In this document: positions 8,952-17,106 of the stretch, one piece after another
Position numbering within the stretch: position 1 is the stretch's first letter
How the letters are laid out: each line of letters starts with the position of its first letter
Assembly (NCBI RefSeq): GCF_012184415.1
Contig: NZ_VTOX01000009.1
Location: 168,884-232,883 of the forward strand
Direction: 5' to 3'
Length of the DNA stretch: 64,000 bases
Origin: Ramlibacter lithotrophicus
Lineage (GTDB): Bacteria; Pseudomonadota; Gammaproteobacteria; Burkholderiales; Burkholderiaceae_C
Position numbers and translations under genes: made by a program
Notes under the pieces: model-generated
What the model was told of the DNA's origin: nothing
The model's input: the letters and a program-made list of their open reading frames with translations, nothing else
The model's database searches: none

Positions 8952-10502
8952 ATGAATGGAGCGGACCTCCTCTGCGACACCTTGCTGGCCGCCGGCGTCG
9001 ACACCTGTTTCGCCAACCCCGGCACTTCGGAAATGCATTTCGTCGCGGCGCTGGACCGCAAGCCGGCCATGCGCTGCGTGCTGGGCCTGTTCGAAGGCGT
9101 GGTGACCGGCGCCGCCGACGGCTACGCCCGCATGGCCGACAAGCCGGCGGCCACCTTGCTGCACCTGGGGCCGGGGCTGGCCAACGGACTGGCCAACGTG
9201 CACAACGCCAAGCGCGGCCGCACGCCGATGATCAACATCGTCGGCGACCACGCGACCTACCACCTGAAGCACGACGCGCCGCTGACGACCGACATCGAAT
9301 CACTCGCGCGTCCGATGTCGCACTGGGTGGGGCGGGTGGCAAGCGCCGACACCGTGTCGCGCGACGCGGCGCAGGCGATCGCCCAGGCCCGCACCGCGCC
9401 GGGGCGCATCGCGACGCTGATCCTGCCGGCCGACGCGGCCTGGAACGAGACCAGCGCGCCGCTCGCGACGATCGCGCCGCCGCTGCCGCGCCCGAAGGTG
9501 CTGCAGCCGCACATCAGCGCCGCCGTGGCGGCGATCCGCTCCGGCAAGCGAACGACCCTGATGCTGTCGGACGCGGCGCTGCGCGGCCCGGCGCTGGAAG
9601 TGGCCGGGCGGATCGCCAAGGCGACCGGGGTCCGCCTGATCGCGCAGCAATCCAACGCGCGGATGGAGCGCGGCGCCGGCCGGGTGGCGATCGAGCGGGT
9701 GCCCTATCCGGTCGACCAGGCACTGGCCGCGCTCAAGGACGTCGAGCAGCTGATCTCGCTGGGCGCCAAGCCGCCGGTGGCCTTCTTCGCCTACCCCGGC
9801 AAGCCCGGCAGCATGCTGCCCGACGGCTGCAGCGTGCTGCAGCTGGCCGACCCGGGCGACGACCTGCTGCACGCGCTGCAATGGCTGGCCGACGAACTGG
9901 GCATCGCCCCGAGCGTCAAGCCGGACGTCATGGAACTGCAACGGCCGCCGCTGCCCACGGGCGCGCTGACGCCGGCATCGATCGCGACCGCCCTCGCCGC
10001 GCTGATGCCGGAACAGGCGATCGTGTGCGACGAGTCGGTGACCTCCGGACGCAACCTGTTCCAGTTCACGCGCACCGTGCCGCAGCACGACTATCTGCAG
10101 CTCACCGGCGGCGCGATCGGCGGCGGCCTGCCGATGGCCGTCGGCGCCGCCATCGCCTGCCCCGACCGCAAGGTGATCTCGCTGGAAGCCGACGGCAGCG
10201 GCATGTACACGCTGCAGGCGCTGTGGACGCAGGCGCGCGAGCAGCTCGACGTCGTCACCGTCGTCTTCGCCAACCGCTCCTACGCCATCCTGCACGGCGA
10301 GCTGCGCAGCGTCGGTGCCGCGGCGCCTGGCGAGAACGCGCGGCGCATGCTGGACCTGGACAACCCGGCGCTGCAATGGACGCAGCTGGCGGCCGGCATG
10401 GGCGTCGAGTCGGGCCGCGCCACGACGGCGGAGTCGTTCTGCGAGCTGCTGCGCGGCGCGCTGTCGCGCCGCGGCCCGTTCCTGATCGAAGCCGTGCTGT
10501 GA
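8952..10502 (+). CDS. acetolactate-synthase-like ThDP enzyme
   Basis: Second thiamine-diphosphate enzyme of the operon, 516 aa, of the short IlvB/MdlC-like group often annotated as acetolactate synthase large subunit. It has ANPGTSEMHF near residue 22, the activating Glu in GLFEGVVTGAADGYARM, and the ThDP/Mg motif from ADGSGMYTLQALW to ANRSYAIL near 415-450. It is too short for IlvB and lacks an IlvH partner nearby, so branched-chain amino-acid synthesis is unlikely. A 2-oxo-acid decarboxylase or carboligase is more probable. ATG 8952 was chosen because the protein then starts at the conserved N-terminal helix; an in-frame upstream start at 8898 would add 18 residues. It ends 5 bp before the enolase-like gene. 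Confidence 0.85.
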   Translation: MNGADLLCDTLLAAGVDTCFANPGTSEMHFVAALDRKPAMRCVLGLFEGVVTGAADGYARMADKPAATLLHLGPGLANGLANVHNAKRGRTPMINIVGDHATYHLKHDAPLTTDIESLARPMSHWVGRVASADTVSRDAAQAIAQARTAPGRIATLILPADAAWNETSAPLATIAPPLPRPKVLQPHISAAVAAIRSGKRTTLMLSDAALRGPALEVAGRIAKATGVRLIAQQSNARMERGAGRVAIERVPYPVDQALAALKDVEQLISLGAKPPVAFFAYPGKPGSMLPDGCSVLQLADPGDDLLHALQWLADELGIAPSVKPDVMELQRPPLPTGALTPASIATALAALMPEQAIVCDESVTSGRNLFQFTRTVPQHDYLQLTGGAIGGGLPMAVGAAIACPDRKVISLEADGSGMYTLQALWTQAREQLDVVTVVFANRSYAILHGELRSVGAAAPGENARRMLDLDNPALQWTQLAAGMGVESGRATTAESFCELLRGALSRRGPFLIEAVL

Positions 10503-10507
10503 GCGCC

Positions 10508-11806
10508 ATGGACACCGCGATCACGACGCTGCACGCGCGGCAGATCCTGGATTCGCGCGGCCGGCCCACGGTGGAAGTCGACGCCTGGCTCGACTGCGGC
10601 GCCTTCGGCCGTGCCAGCGTCCCCTCCGGCGCCTCGACCGGATCAGCCGAAGCGCATGAACTGCGCGACGGCGACGCGTCGCGCTACGACGGCCTTGGCG
10701 TGCTCAAGGCTGTCGCCAACGTCAACGGCGAACTCGCGGCGGCGCTGCGCGGCGCCGACGCGCTGGAGCAGCGGGGTCTCGACGAGCGGCTGGCCGCCAT
10801 CGACGGCACGCCGCAACTCGCGCGGCTCGGCGCCAACGCCGTGCTGGCGGTTTCCCTGGCCGTGTGCCGCGCGGCCGCGGCGGCGCGCGGGCAGCAGCTG
10901 TACCAGCGCGTCGCCCAGCTGTGCGGCGCCACGCCGGTGCTGCCGCTGCCGATGACCAACATCCTCAGCGGAGGACTGCACGCCGGTCGCGGCATGGACG
11001 TGCAGGACTTCCTGGCGATGCCGTTGCGGGCCGCGACCTTCGGCGAGGCGCTGCACCTCCTTTCGCGCGTGCGTAACGCCGCCTCGCAGGTAGCGCAGCA
11101 GCGCGGGTTGACTACGCTGCTCGCCGACGAAGGCGGCTTGAGCCCGGGACTGGAATCCGGTGCCGCGGCGCTCGCGATGATGACCGAGGCGATCGAGCGC
11201 GCCGGGTTGCGTCCCGGCGAGGACATCGGCATCGCCATCGACGTGGCGGCCAGCACCTTGTGCGAAACGACCGGCGGGTATCGGTTCGCGCGCGAAGGCG
11301 TGCACCGCAGCAGCGAGCAAGTGACGAATTTGCTCGCGTCCTGGGTGCGCGACTTTCCGGTGGTTTCGATCGAGGACGGCCTGGACGAGGAGGACTGGTC
11401 CGGCTGGTCGGTGCTGACGCAGGCGCTCGGCGGCAAGGTGCAACTGGTGGGCGACGACCTGTTCGCCACCAACCCGCAGCGGCTGGCGCGGGGCGTCGGC
11501 GCGGGCGCGGCCAACGGCGTGCTGGTCAAGGCCAACCAGAACGGCACCGTGAGCGGCACGCTGCACGTGATCGCGCAGGCGCGCGCCGCCGGCTACGCGA
11601 CGATCGTCTCGGCGCGCTCGGGCGAGACCGAGGATGCCTTCATGTCTGACCTGGCCGTGGGCAGTGCGGCCGGGCAGATCAAGATCGGCTCGCTGCGCAC
11701 CTCCAGCACCGTGGCGAAATACAACCAGCTGCTGCGGATCGAGGAGCACAGCGGCGCGGCGTACGCCGGCACGGCAGCGCTGCGAGGCTGGCGTGGGCAT
11801 GCCTGA
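10508..11806 (+). CDS. enolase paralogue with altered active site
   Basis: Enolase-fold protein, 432 aa, aligned here by eye with yeast enolase. Kept residues are the Ser of the SGASTG loop (S43), H158 (yeast His159), the DEGG Glu (Glu211), the metal ligands Asp246, Glu295 in VSIEDGLDEEDW and Asp320 in GDDLFATNP, the Lys345 equivalent in LVKANQ, and the Lys396 equivalent in QIKIGSL. Changed residues are yeast His373, in SHRSGETED, which is Ala369 here (SARSGETED), and Glu168, which is Asp167 (VQDF). The usual NQIGT..TET is NQNGTVSGT, and the arginine-rich ARSER-type loop is RTSST. The catalytic frame is intact but the substrate pocket differs, so I doubt it is the glycolytic enolase. It is 5 bp after a ThDP enzyme and overlaps the kinase gene by 8 bp. 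Confidence 0.85.
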   Translation: MDTAITTLHARQILDSRGRPTVEVDAWLDCGAFGRASVPSGASTGSAEAHELRDGDASRYDGLGVLKAVANVNGELAAALRGADALEQRGLDERLAAIDGTPQLARLGANAVLAVSLAVCRAAAAARGQQLYQRVAQLCGATPVLPLPMTNILSGGLHAGRGMDVQDFLAMPLRAATFGEALHLLSRVRNAASQVAQQRGLTTLLADEGGLSPGLESGAAALAMMTEAIERAGLRPGEDIGIAIDVAASTLCETTGGYRFAREGVHRSSEQVTNLLASWVRDFPVVSIEDGLDEEDWSGWSVLTQALGGKVQLVGDDLFATNPQRLARGVGAGAANGVLVKANQNGTVSGTLHVIAQARAAGYATIVSARSGETEDAFMSDLAVGSAAGQIKIGSLRTSSTVAKYNQLLRIEEHSGAAYAGTAALRGWRGHA

Positions 11807-12812
11807 CCCGGTGCCGCCGCCCGAGCTTGCTGCGTTCCTGCGGCAGCAGGGGCTGGCCGGCGACGGCGAGCCGATGCGCTGCAAGCCGCTGGCCGGGGGC
11901 GTTTCTTCCGACATCTGGCGCATCGACCTGCCGGGGCGCAGCGTGTGCGTCAAGCGCGCGCTGCCGAAGCTGCGCGTGGGGGCCGACTGGTTCGCGCCGG
12001 TGTCCCGCAACCGCTACGAGTGGGAGTGGCTGCAGCTCGCGGCCTGCATCGTGCCCGCTGCGGTGCCGCGGCCGCTGGCGCACGACGAGGCACTGGGCCT
12101 GTTCGCGATGGAATTCCTGCCGCCGGAACGCTATCCGCTGTGGAAGCGCCAGTTGCTCGACGGTGAAGTGGACGCCGGCACGGCGGCGCAGGTGGGCCGG
12201 CTGCTGGCGGCGATCCACAACGCGACGGCGGGCCGGCCGGAGGTGGCGCGGACCTTCGACTGCGAACCCAATTTCCAGGCGCTGCGGCTCGAACCGTACC
12301 TGCTGGCCACCGCGGCGCGGCACCCCGACCTGGCCCCGGTGCTCGAGGAGCTGGCGCGGCGCACCGGCGCCGCGCGCATCGCGCTGGTCCATGGCGACGT
12401 GAGTCCCAAGAACATCCTGGTGGGACGGCAAGGCCCGGTGCTGCTCGACGCCGAGTGCGCGTGGTATGGCGACCCCGCGTTCGACATCGCCTTCTGCCTG
12501 AACCACCTGCTGCTCAAGGCGGTGCTGCGGCCGCAGCAGGCGCCGTCGTTGATGGACGCGTTCGACGCACTGGCGGCGAGCTACTTCGAGGCGATCGGGT
12601 TCGAGCCGCGCGCGGGCCTGGAGCGCCGCGCGGCGGCACTGCTGCCGGGGCTGGCGCTGGCGCGCATCGACGGCAAGTCGCCGGTGGAATACCTGCTGGA
12701 CCGGCCGCCGCAGCAGGCGCTGGTGCGCCGCGAGGCGTGCGCGCTGCTGCTGCACCCGCCCGCCTCCACCTCGGCCATTTCGGCGCGGTGGCGCAGCGCC
12801 GCTGCCAGCTGA
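11799..12812 (+). CDS. APH-fold small-molecule kinase
   Basis: Aminoglycoside-phosphotransferase-fold kinase, 337 aa. The catalytic loop LVHGDVSPKNILV (about residues 197-209) carries the Brenner-type HGD with the catalytic Asp and the metal-binding Asn. The DFG-like segment LLDAECAWYGDPAFDIAF follows near 215-232. An N-terminal ATP lobe contains a Lys in VCVKRAL near 50. The ATG overlaps the enolase-like stop codon by 8 bp, so the two products are translationally coupled. The fold is shared with methylthioribose and homoserine kinases; antibiotic resistance is unlikely in this context. The natural reading is that it phosphorylates the metabolite handled by the enolase-like protein. Substrate unknown. 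Confidence 0.82.
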   Translation: MPDPVPPPELAAFLRQQGLAGDGEPMRCKPLAGGVSSDIWRIDLPGRSVCVKRALPKLRVGADWFAPVSRNRYEWEWLQLAACIVPAAVPRPLAHDEALGLFAMEFLPPERYPLWKRQLLDGEVDAGTAAQVGRLLAAIHNATAGRPEVARTFDCEPNFQALRLEPYLLATAARHPDLAPVLEELARRTGAARIALVHGDVSPKNILVGRQGPVLLDAECAWYGDPAFDIAFCLNHLLLKAVLRPQQAPSLMDAFDALAASYFEAIGFEPRAGLERRAAALLPGLALARIDGKSPVEYLLDRPPQQALVRREACALLLHPPASTSAISARWRSAAAS

Positions 12813-12853
12813 GGCGTACACGGCTCAGGCACGGCGTTTGCCGCTGGGCCGGC

Positions 12854-13090
12854 ATGAACCGCTGCGAACTCCCCCAGGCGGAAGTGCAGGTCTTCCGCAA
12901 CGTGGTCAGTGCCACGGGCCGCGATCCGGCCGCGTTTGCCGTCGAGATGAACCCCGACGGCCAGGTCCATGTCACCGGGCCGCAAGGCAGCGCCTTCTAC
13001 GCCGCCCCGCACTGGATCTCCCGCTTCAGCCGCCACCTCGAGCGCGGGTTCTTCGACGCGCGCGCGCAGCCGGAGCCGCCCCGGCACTGA
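12854..13090 (+). CDS. small protein of unknown function
   Basis: A 78-aa reading frame, 41 bp after the kinase gene on the same strand. It is Cys-poor and Phe/Arg/His-rich near its end, without membrane segments or a signal peptide. Residues VHVTGPQGSAFYAAPHWISR suggest a compact soluble fold. I do not recognise the family. Codon use looks like that of its neighbours, with G/C at third positions. It could be a real last gene of the ThDP/enolase/kinase operon or an independent housekeeping small protein. No clear Shine-Dalgarno precedes ATG 12854, so the start is uncertain. Confidence 0.5.
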   Translation: MNRCELPQAEVQVFRNVVSATGRDPAAFAVEMNPDGQVHVTGPQGSAFYAAPHWISRFSRHLERGFFDARAQPEPPRH

Positions 13091-13107
13091 CGAGCGGGAC
13101 GCGTGCT

Positions 13108-13362
13108 TCAGGGAACGTCGGGACGCGCGTCCACCTGGTGAAACACGCTGGTGATCGCGTAGCCTTTTTCATCGATCTGGCGCCGCGGCTCGTCGACCTC
13201 GTACGGCTCCACGTGGCTCGCCATGTCGTCCACATGGATGTCGCGCTGGCGCAGGGCCCAGTCGACGTTGGTCGCTTCCTCGGGGATGGGCTGGCCATGG
13301 GGCACGAGCAGGTACGAGAACTTGTTGCCCGCCTCGGCGCGGCGATAGATGTCTACGTGCAC
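13108..13362 (-). CDS. DUF6139-like small protein
   Basis: An 84-aa hypothetical protein starting at GTG 13362, chosen because AAGGAG lies 8 nt upstream and the reading VHVDIYRRAE fits small conserved proteins found in Burkholderiales (my recollection is DUF6139). The sequence is hydrophilic, with a central segment IPEEATNVDWALRQRDI and an acidic C-terminal half. It has no transmembrane helix or metal motif. It is convergent with the small plus-strand gene ending at 13090 and downstream of the AEC transporter on the same strand, with 177 bp between them. No function is known. Confidence 0.7.
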   Translation of the reverse strand: MHVDIYRRAEAGNKFSYLLVPHGQPIPEEATNVDWALRQRDIHVDDMASHVEPYEVDEPRRQIDEKGYAITSVFHQVDARPDVP

Positions 13363-13539
13363 GGGTCGATCTCCTTGATGTGCTGACGGCAAGCTACCAG
13401 CCGAGACGCCGTCGGCGTGTCGGACGGGAGAGATCGCGGGTGTCGGACACGCGCCTTCCACCCGCATGAGTTGGAAAAACTAGGTGGCCGACCCTGCCGT
13501 GTCATTGATCGGCGTCAACGGCCGGCTTGCGCGCCACCC

Positions 13540-14505
13540 TCAGGCCAGCAGCGCCACCGCCGCGGAGAAGCTCACGAACGCCGCCGCGGTGGTCAGCATG
13601 ATGATGCGGGCGATGCGGCCGGTGTCGGCGCCGAAGCGCTCCGACAGCACGGCGACGTTGCTGGCGCTCGGCAGTGCCGCGACCAGCACCATGACGTGCA
13701 GCGCGAACCGGTCCAGCGGCAACCCGAGCGCGATCGCGGCGTGGCCGGCGGCAAAGACCAGCAGCGGATGCAGGACCAGCTTCACCAGGACCACCGGCAG
13801 GTAATCGCGCAGCGGCAGCGGATCGTGGCGTTCCGCCGCGGCGACGTACTGCGAGCGCGCCAGCACGGCACCGATCGTGAACAGCGCCACGGGCGACGCG
13901 GCGGCGGCGAGCAGTTCGATGGTCTGCATGACCGGCTTGACGGGCTCGACCCGCAACGCCGACGCGACCCCGCCAAGCGCGATGGCCCACGGCATCGGGT
14001 TCAGCGCCATTCCCTTGAGGGCCTTGCGCGCCGCTTCGGCCGCGCCATGCTCGTCGGCGCCGTCCAGCCGCGACAGCGCGATGCACAGCGAACTGGTGAC
14101 GATCAGGTCCACCAGCATCGTCAGGATCGCGGGACCCGCCGCCGCCGCCCCGAGCAGCGCCACCAGCAGCGGCACGCCCATGAAGCCGGTGTTGGGGAAC
14201 GCGGCGACCAGCGCGCCGAACGACGCGTCGTTCCAGCGGATGCGCGCGTTCATGCTGGTGCGGACCACGAGCGCCACGACCGCCAGCGCGCAGGCGAGAT
14301 ACACGACGAGCGCCGACACGTCCAGCAACTGGCCGACCGGCGTGCGCGCGCCGAACGTGAACAACATGGCCGGCAGCGCGAAATACAGCACGAAGGAGTT
14401 GAGGCCGGAGATGGCCTCGAGCGGCAGCATGCGGCGCCGGGCGGCGACGTAGCCGGCCAGGACCAGGGCGAAAAACGGGAAGGTGACCAGCAGGATGTCA
14501 AGCAC
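13540..14505 (-). CDS. AEC-family transporter
   Basis: Auxin-efflux-carrier (AEC/BART) family permease, 321 aa, with about ten hydrophobic segments in two five-helix halves. GTG 14505 is preceded by GGAG at a suitable distance and begins directly with the first membrane helix, as in relatives. The AFPNTGFMGVPLLVALLG segment near residue 115 is a strong family signature. Bacterial members such as MdcF/MleP move malonate, malate or other organic acids; the substrate here cannot be read from the sequence. It is divergent from the Rep helicase gene with 93 bp between starts, and not clearly in an operon. Confidence 0.88.
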   Translation of the reverse strand: MLDILLVTFPFFALVLAGYVAARRRMLPLEAISGLNSFVLYFALPAMLFTFGARTPVGQLLDVSALVVYLACALAVVALVVRTSMNARIRWNDASFGALVAAFPNTGFMGVPLLVALLGAAAAGPAILTMLVDLIVTSSLCIALSRLDGADEHGAAEAARKALKGMALNPMPWAIALGGVASALRVEPVKPVMQTIELLAAAASPVALFTIGAVLARSQYVAAAERHDPLPLRDYLPVVLVKLVLHPLLVFAAGHAAIALGLPLDRFALHVMVLVAALPSASNVAVLSERFGADTGRIARIIMLTTAAAFVSFSAAVALLA

Positions 14506-14598
14506 CCGCGTATTCTCCGTGCAACGGGCACGGGCAGCCGCGCCGCGGGCCACGGCACCCGCCGGTATGATTCGCCGCTTGCTCGCAGTACCCACCCG

Positions 14599-16698
14599 AT
14601 GTCCGCAGGCCTGAATCCCGCCCAGCAAGAAGCCGTCAACTACCTGCACGGGCCGTGCCTGGTGCTGGCCGGCGCGGGGTCCGGCAAGACGCGCGTCATC
14701 ACGCACAAGATCGGGCGCCTGATCCAGGCCGGACTCGAGGCCAAGCGCATCGCCGCGATCACCTTCACCAACAAGGCCGCCGCCGAAATGCGCGAGCGCG
14801 CCAAGGGCCTGATCGGCCGCCCGGCCAAGGACGTCCTGATCTGCACCTTCCACGCGCTGGGCGTGCGCATGCTGCGCCAGGAGGGCGCGGTGCTGGGGCT
14901 CAAGCCCCAGTTCTCCATCCTGGACAGCGACGACGTCACCGGCATCCTCAAGGACGCCGGTGGCACCACGGACGCCGCCACCGCGCGCCAGTGGCAGTGG
15001 GCGATCAGCCTGTGGAAGAACATGGGCCTCACGGCGGCGCAGGCCGAGGCCCAGGCGAAGGACGACAACGAGCGCGTCACGGCGCGCATCATGGCGCGCT
15101 ACGAGGAGCGGCTTGCCGCCTACCAGGGCGTGGATTTCGACGACCTGATCGGGCTGCCGCTGAAATTGCTCCGCGACCACCAGGAAGTGCGCGAGAAATG
15201 GCAGGCGGCGCTCGGCCACGTGCTGGTCGACGAATACCAGGACACCAACGCGACGCAGTACGAATTGCTGAAGCTGCTGGTGGGCGCGCGCGGCCGCTTC
15301 ACGGCCGTGGGCGACGACGACCAGTCGATCTACGGCTGGCGCGGCGCGACGCTGGACAACCTGAAGAAGCTGCCGGTGGATTACCCGCAGTTGAAGGTGG
15401 TGAAGCTGGAGCAGAACTACCGCTCCACCAGCGCCATCCTGCGCGCGGCCAACAACGTGATCGGGCCCAACCCGAAGCTGTTCCAGAAGACGCTGTTTTC
15501 CGAACTCGGCGAAGGCGAGCCGGTGCGGGTGGTCGACGCCGACCACGAGGAGCACGAGGCCGAGCGCGTCGTCGCGCGCATCCAGTCGCTGCGGGCCGGC
15601 GGGCTCGGCAAGGACTGGAAGGATTTCGCGGTGCTGTATCGCGCCAACCACCAGGCCAAGGTGTTCGAGCAGGCGTTGCGCAAGGCACAGATCCCGTACA
15701 AGGTCTCAGGCGGCACCAGCTTCTTCGACCGCGCCGAGATCCGCGACCTGTGCGCGTGGCTGCGCCTGATCGTCAACAACGACGACGATCCGGCCTTCCT
15801 GCGCGCGATCACCGCCCCCAAGCGCGGCATCGGCCACCAGACGCTGCAAAGCCTGGGCGTGTTCGCGGGCAAGTACAAGCTGAGCCTCTTCGAGGCCTTG
15901 TTCTCGAACTCGTTGCCTTCCGCGCTGGCCAGCCGCGCGATCGGCAGCCTGCACGAATTCGGCCGCTACGTGAACGACCTCGAATACCGCGCCCGCCACA
16001 CGACCGGGGCGGAGGATGCGCGCACGTTCCTCACCGACTGGCTGAAGGACATCGCCTACGAAAAGCACCTGTATGACGGCGAGGACAACGAGAAGGTCGC
16101 CGCGGCGCGCTGGACCAACGTGCTGGACTTCTGCGACTGGATGGCGCAGCGCTGCGGCGGCCAGATCGACGACACGGCGGGCGTGACGACCGCCAGCGAG
16201 AAGAAGACGCTGATGGAAGTGGCGCAGACGATCTCGCTGCTGTCGACCATCAGCGAGCGCGAACAGGAGCAGAACGTGGTGACGTTGTCCACGCTCCATG
16301 CGTCCAAAGGCCTGGAGTGGCCGCACGTCATGCTGGTCGGCGTGACCGAAGGCATGTTGCCGTTCAAGCTCGGCGACGAGGACGGCCCGGCCGGACGGGC
16401 CGACGGCGTCATGAGCGAAGGCATCCTGCAGCGGCTGCAGGAAGAGCGGCGCCTGATGTACGTGGGCATCACCCGCGCGCAGCGCTCGCTGGCGGTGAGC
16501 TGGACCAAGCGGCGCAAGAAGGGCCGGGAGATGGTGCAGGCGCAGCCGAGCCGCTTCATTGCCGAGATGGCGCTGGAGCAGTCCACGGTGAAGGAGGACC
16601 CGCGCGCCAAGCTCAAGGCACTGCGCGCCGAATTCGCGCAGAAGGCGGTGGACAACGCCGCCGCAGCGGCCGCGGCGGCGGCGGCCGGCGCGGCGTGA
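14599..16698 (+). CDS. rep: ATP-dependent DNA helicase Rep (UvrD/Rep superfamily 1)
   Basis: A 3'-5' DNA helicase of 699 aa that unwinds DNA ahead of forks and clears bound proteins. SF1A motifs are in order: Q motif LNPAQQEAV (5-13), Walker A GAGSGKTR near 29, motif Ia AAITFTNKAA, motif II VDEYQDTN near 210, motif III VGDDDQSIYGWRGA, QNYRSTS, motif V VTLSTLHASKGLEW and motif VI YVGITRAQRSL near 630. The length matches Rep rather than UvrD (about 720) or PcrA. It ends in an Ala-rich tail (about 12 Ala), probably disordered. A TATGAT hexamer at 14576-14581 may be its -10. Its stop codon overlaps the GTG of the next gene. Confidence 0.95.
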   Translation: MSAGLNPAQQEAVNYLHGPCLVLAGAGSGKTRVITHKIGRLIQAGLEAKRIAAITFTNKAAAEMRERAKGLIGRPAKDVLICTFHALGVRMLRQEGAVLGLKPQFSILDSDDVTGILKDAGGTTDAATARQWQWAISLWKNMGLTAAQAEAQAKDDNERVTARIMARYEERLAAYQGVDFDDLIGLPLKLLRDHQEVREKWQAALGHVLVDEYQDTNATQYELLKLLVGARGRFTAVGDDDQSIYGWRGATLDNLKKLPVDYPQLKVVKLEQNYRSTSAILRAANNVIGPNPKLFQKTLFSELGEGEPVRVVDADHEEHEAERVVARIQSLRAGGLGKDWKDFAVLYRANHQAKVFEQALRKAQIPYKVSGGTSFFDRAEIRDLCAWLRLIVNNDDDPAFLRAITAPKRGIGHQTLQSLGVFAGKYKLSLFEALFSNSLPSALASRAIGSLHEFGRYVNDLEYRARHTTGAEDARTFLTDWLKDIAYEKHLYDGEDNEKVAAARWTNVLDFCDWMAQRCGGQIDDTAGVTTASEKKTLMEVAQTISLLSTISEREQEQNVVTLSTLHASKGLEWPHVMLVGVTEGMLPFKLGDEDGPAGRADGVMSEGILQRLQEERRLMYVGITRAQRSLAVSWTKRRKKGREMVQAQPSRFIAEMALEQSTVKEDPRAKLKALRAEFAQKAVDNAAAAAAAAAAGAA

Positions 16699-17102
16699 AC
16701 ACGCGCGCGCTCATCGCGCTGGCCGCCGGCCTGGCGCTGGCCGGCGGCGCTTGCGCGCAAGCCGGATGCCCCGCCGCGGCGGACGTCGCCCAGCAGCAGC
16801 TGCTGGGACTGTGGCGCGCGGAGTTCGCCGACGGCGGCGCCGGAGCCACCTTGCTGCTGGAGCCGCATCCCGAGTACCCGCAGAGCGTGCGCGGCGCGAT
16901 CAACCGCGGCGGCGAACGGGCGCTCGTCGCCGGCGATGCGGACTCGGGCGAGTTCACGCTGGAAGAGTCCGTCAACGGAAGAAACATCAGTGCCGTGTGG
17001 CTCGGGGACGTCGTCGAAGGTTCCTGCGGCCGCGAGATCCGCGGCACGTGGAAGGCGGAGGGCAATCCGCGCACACGCGCGTTCGTGTTGCGACGGCAGT
17101 AG
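16695..17102 (+). CDS. secreted hypothetical protein
   Basis: A 135-aa predicted periplasmic protein. GTG 16695 overlaps the rep TGA (GTGA), indicating translational coupling. It begins with a clear Sec signal (ALIALAAGLALAGGACA) likely cleaved near residue 22. The mature part has two spaced Cys residues (AGCPAAA and EGSCGRE) that could form a disulphide, and a LLGLWRAEF segment resembling lipocalin-like or DUF-type secreted beta proteins. I do not recognise a named family. It is convergent with the NhaR-like regulator, 4 bp away. Confidence 0.7.
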   Translation: MNTRALIALAAGLALAGGACAQAGCPAAADVAQQQLLGLWRAEFADGGAGATLLLEPHPEYPQSVRGAINRGGERALVAGDADSGEFTLEESVNGRNISAVWLGDVVEGSCGREIRGTWKAEGNPRTRAFVLRRQ

Positions 17103-17106
17103 CCGG

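Noticed and set aside
11799..12812. Antibiotic-resistance aminoglycoside phosphotransferase
   Set aside because: Only the fold is shared; the gene is locked into a metabolic operon, so resistance is not supported.
13406..13418. ACGCC/GGCGT hairpin between the AEC and DUF6139-like genes as a terminator
   Set aside because: The stem is only 5 bp and no T-tract follows.
16660..16698. GCC/GCG run at the end of rep
   Set aside because: A plain Ala-codon run inside the gene, not a mobile or regulatory repeat.
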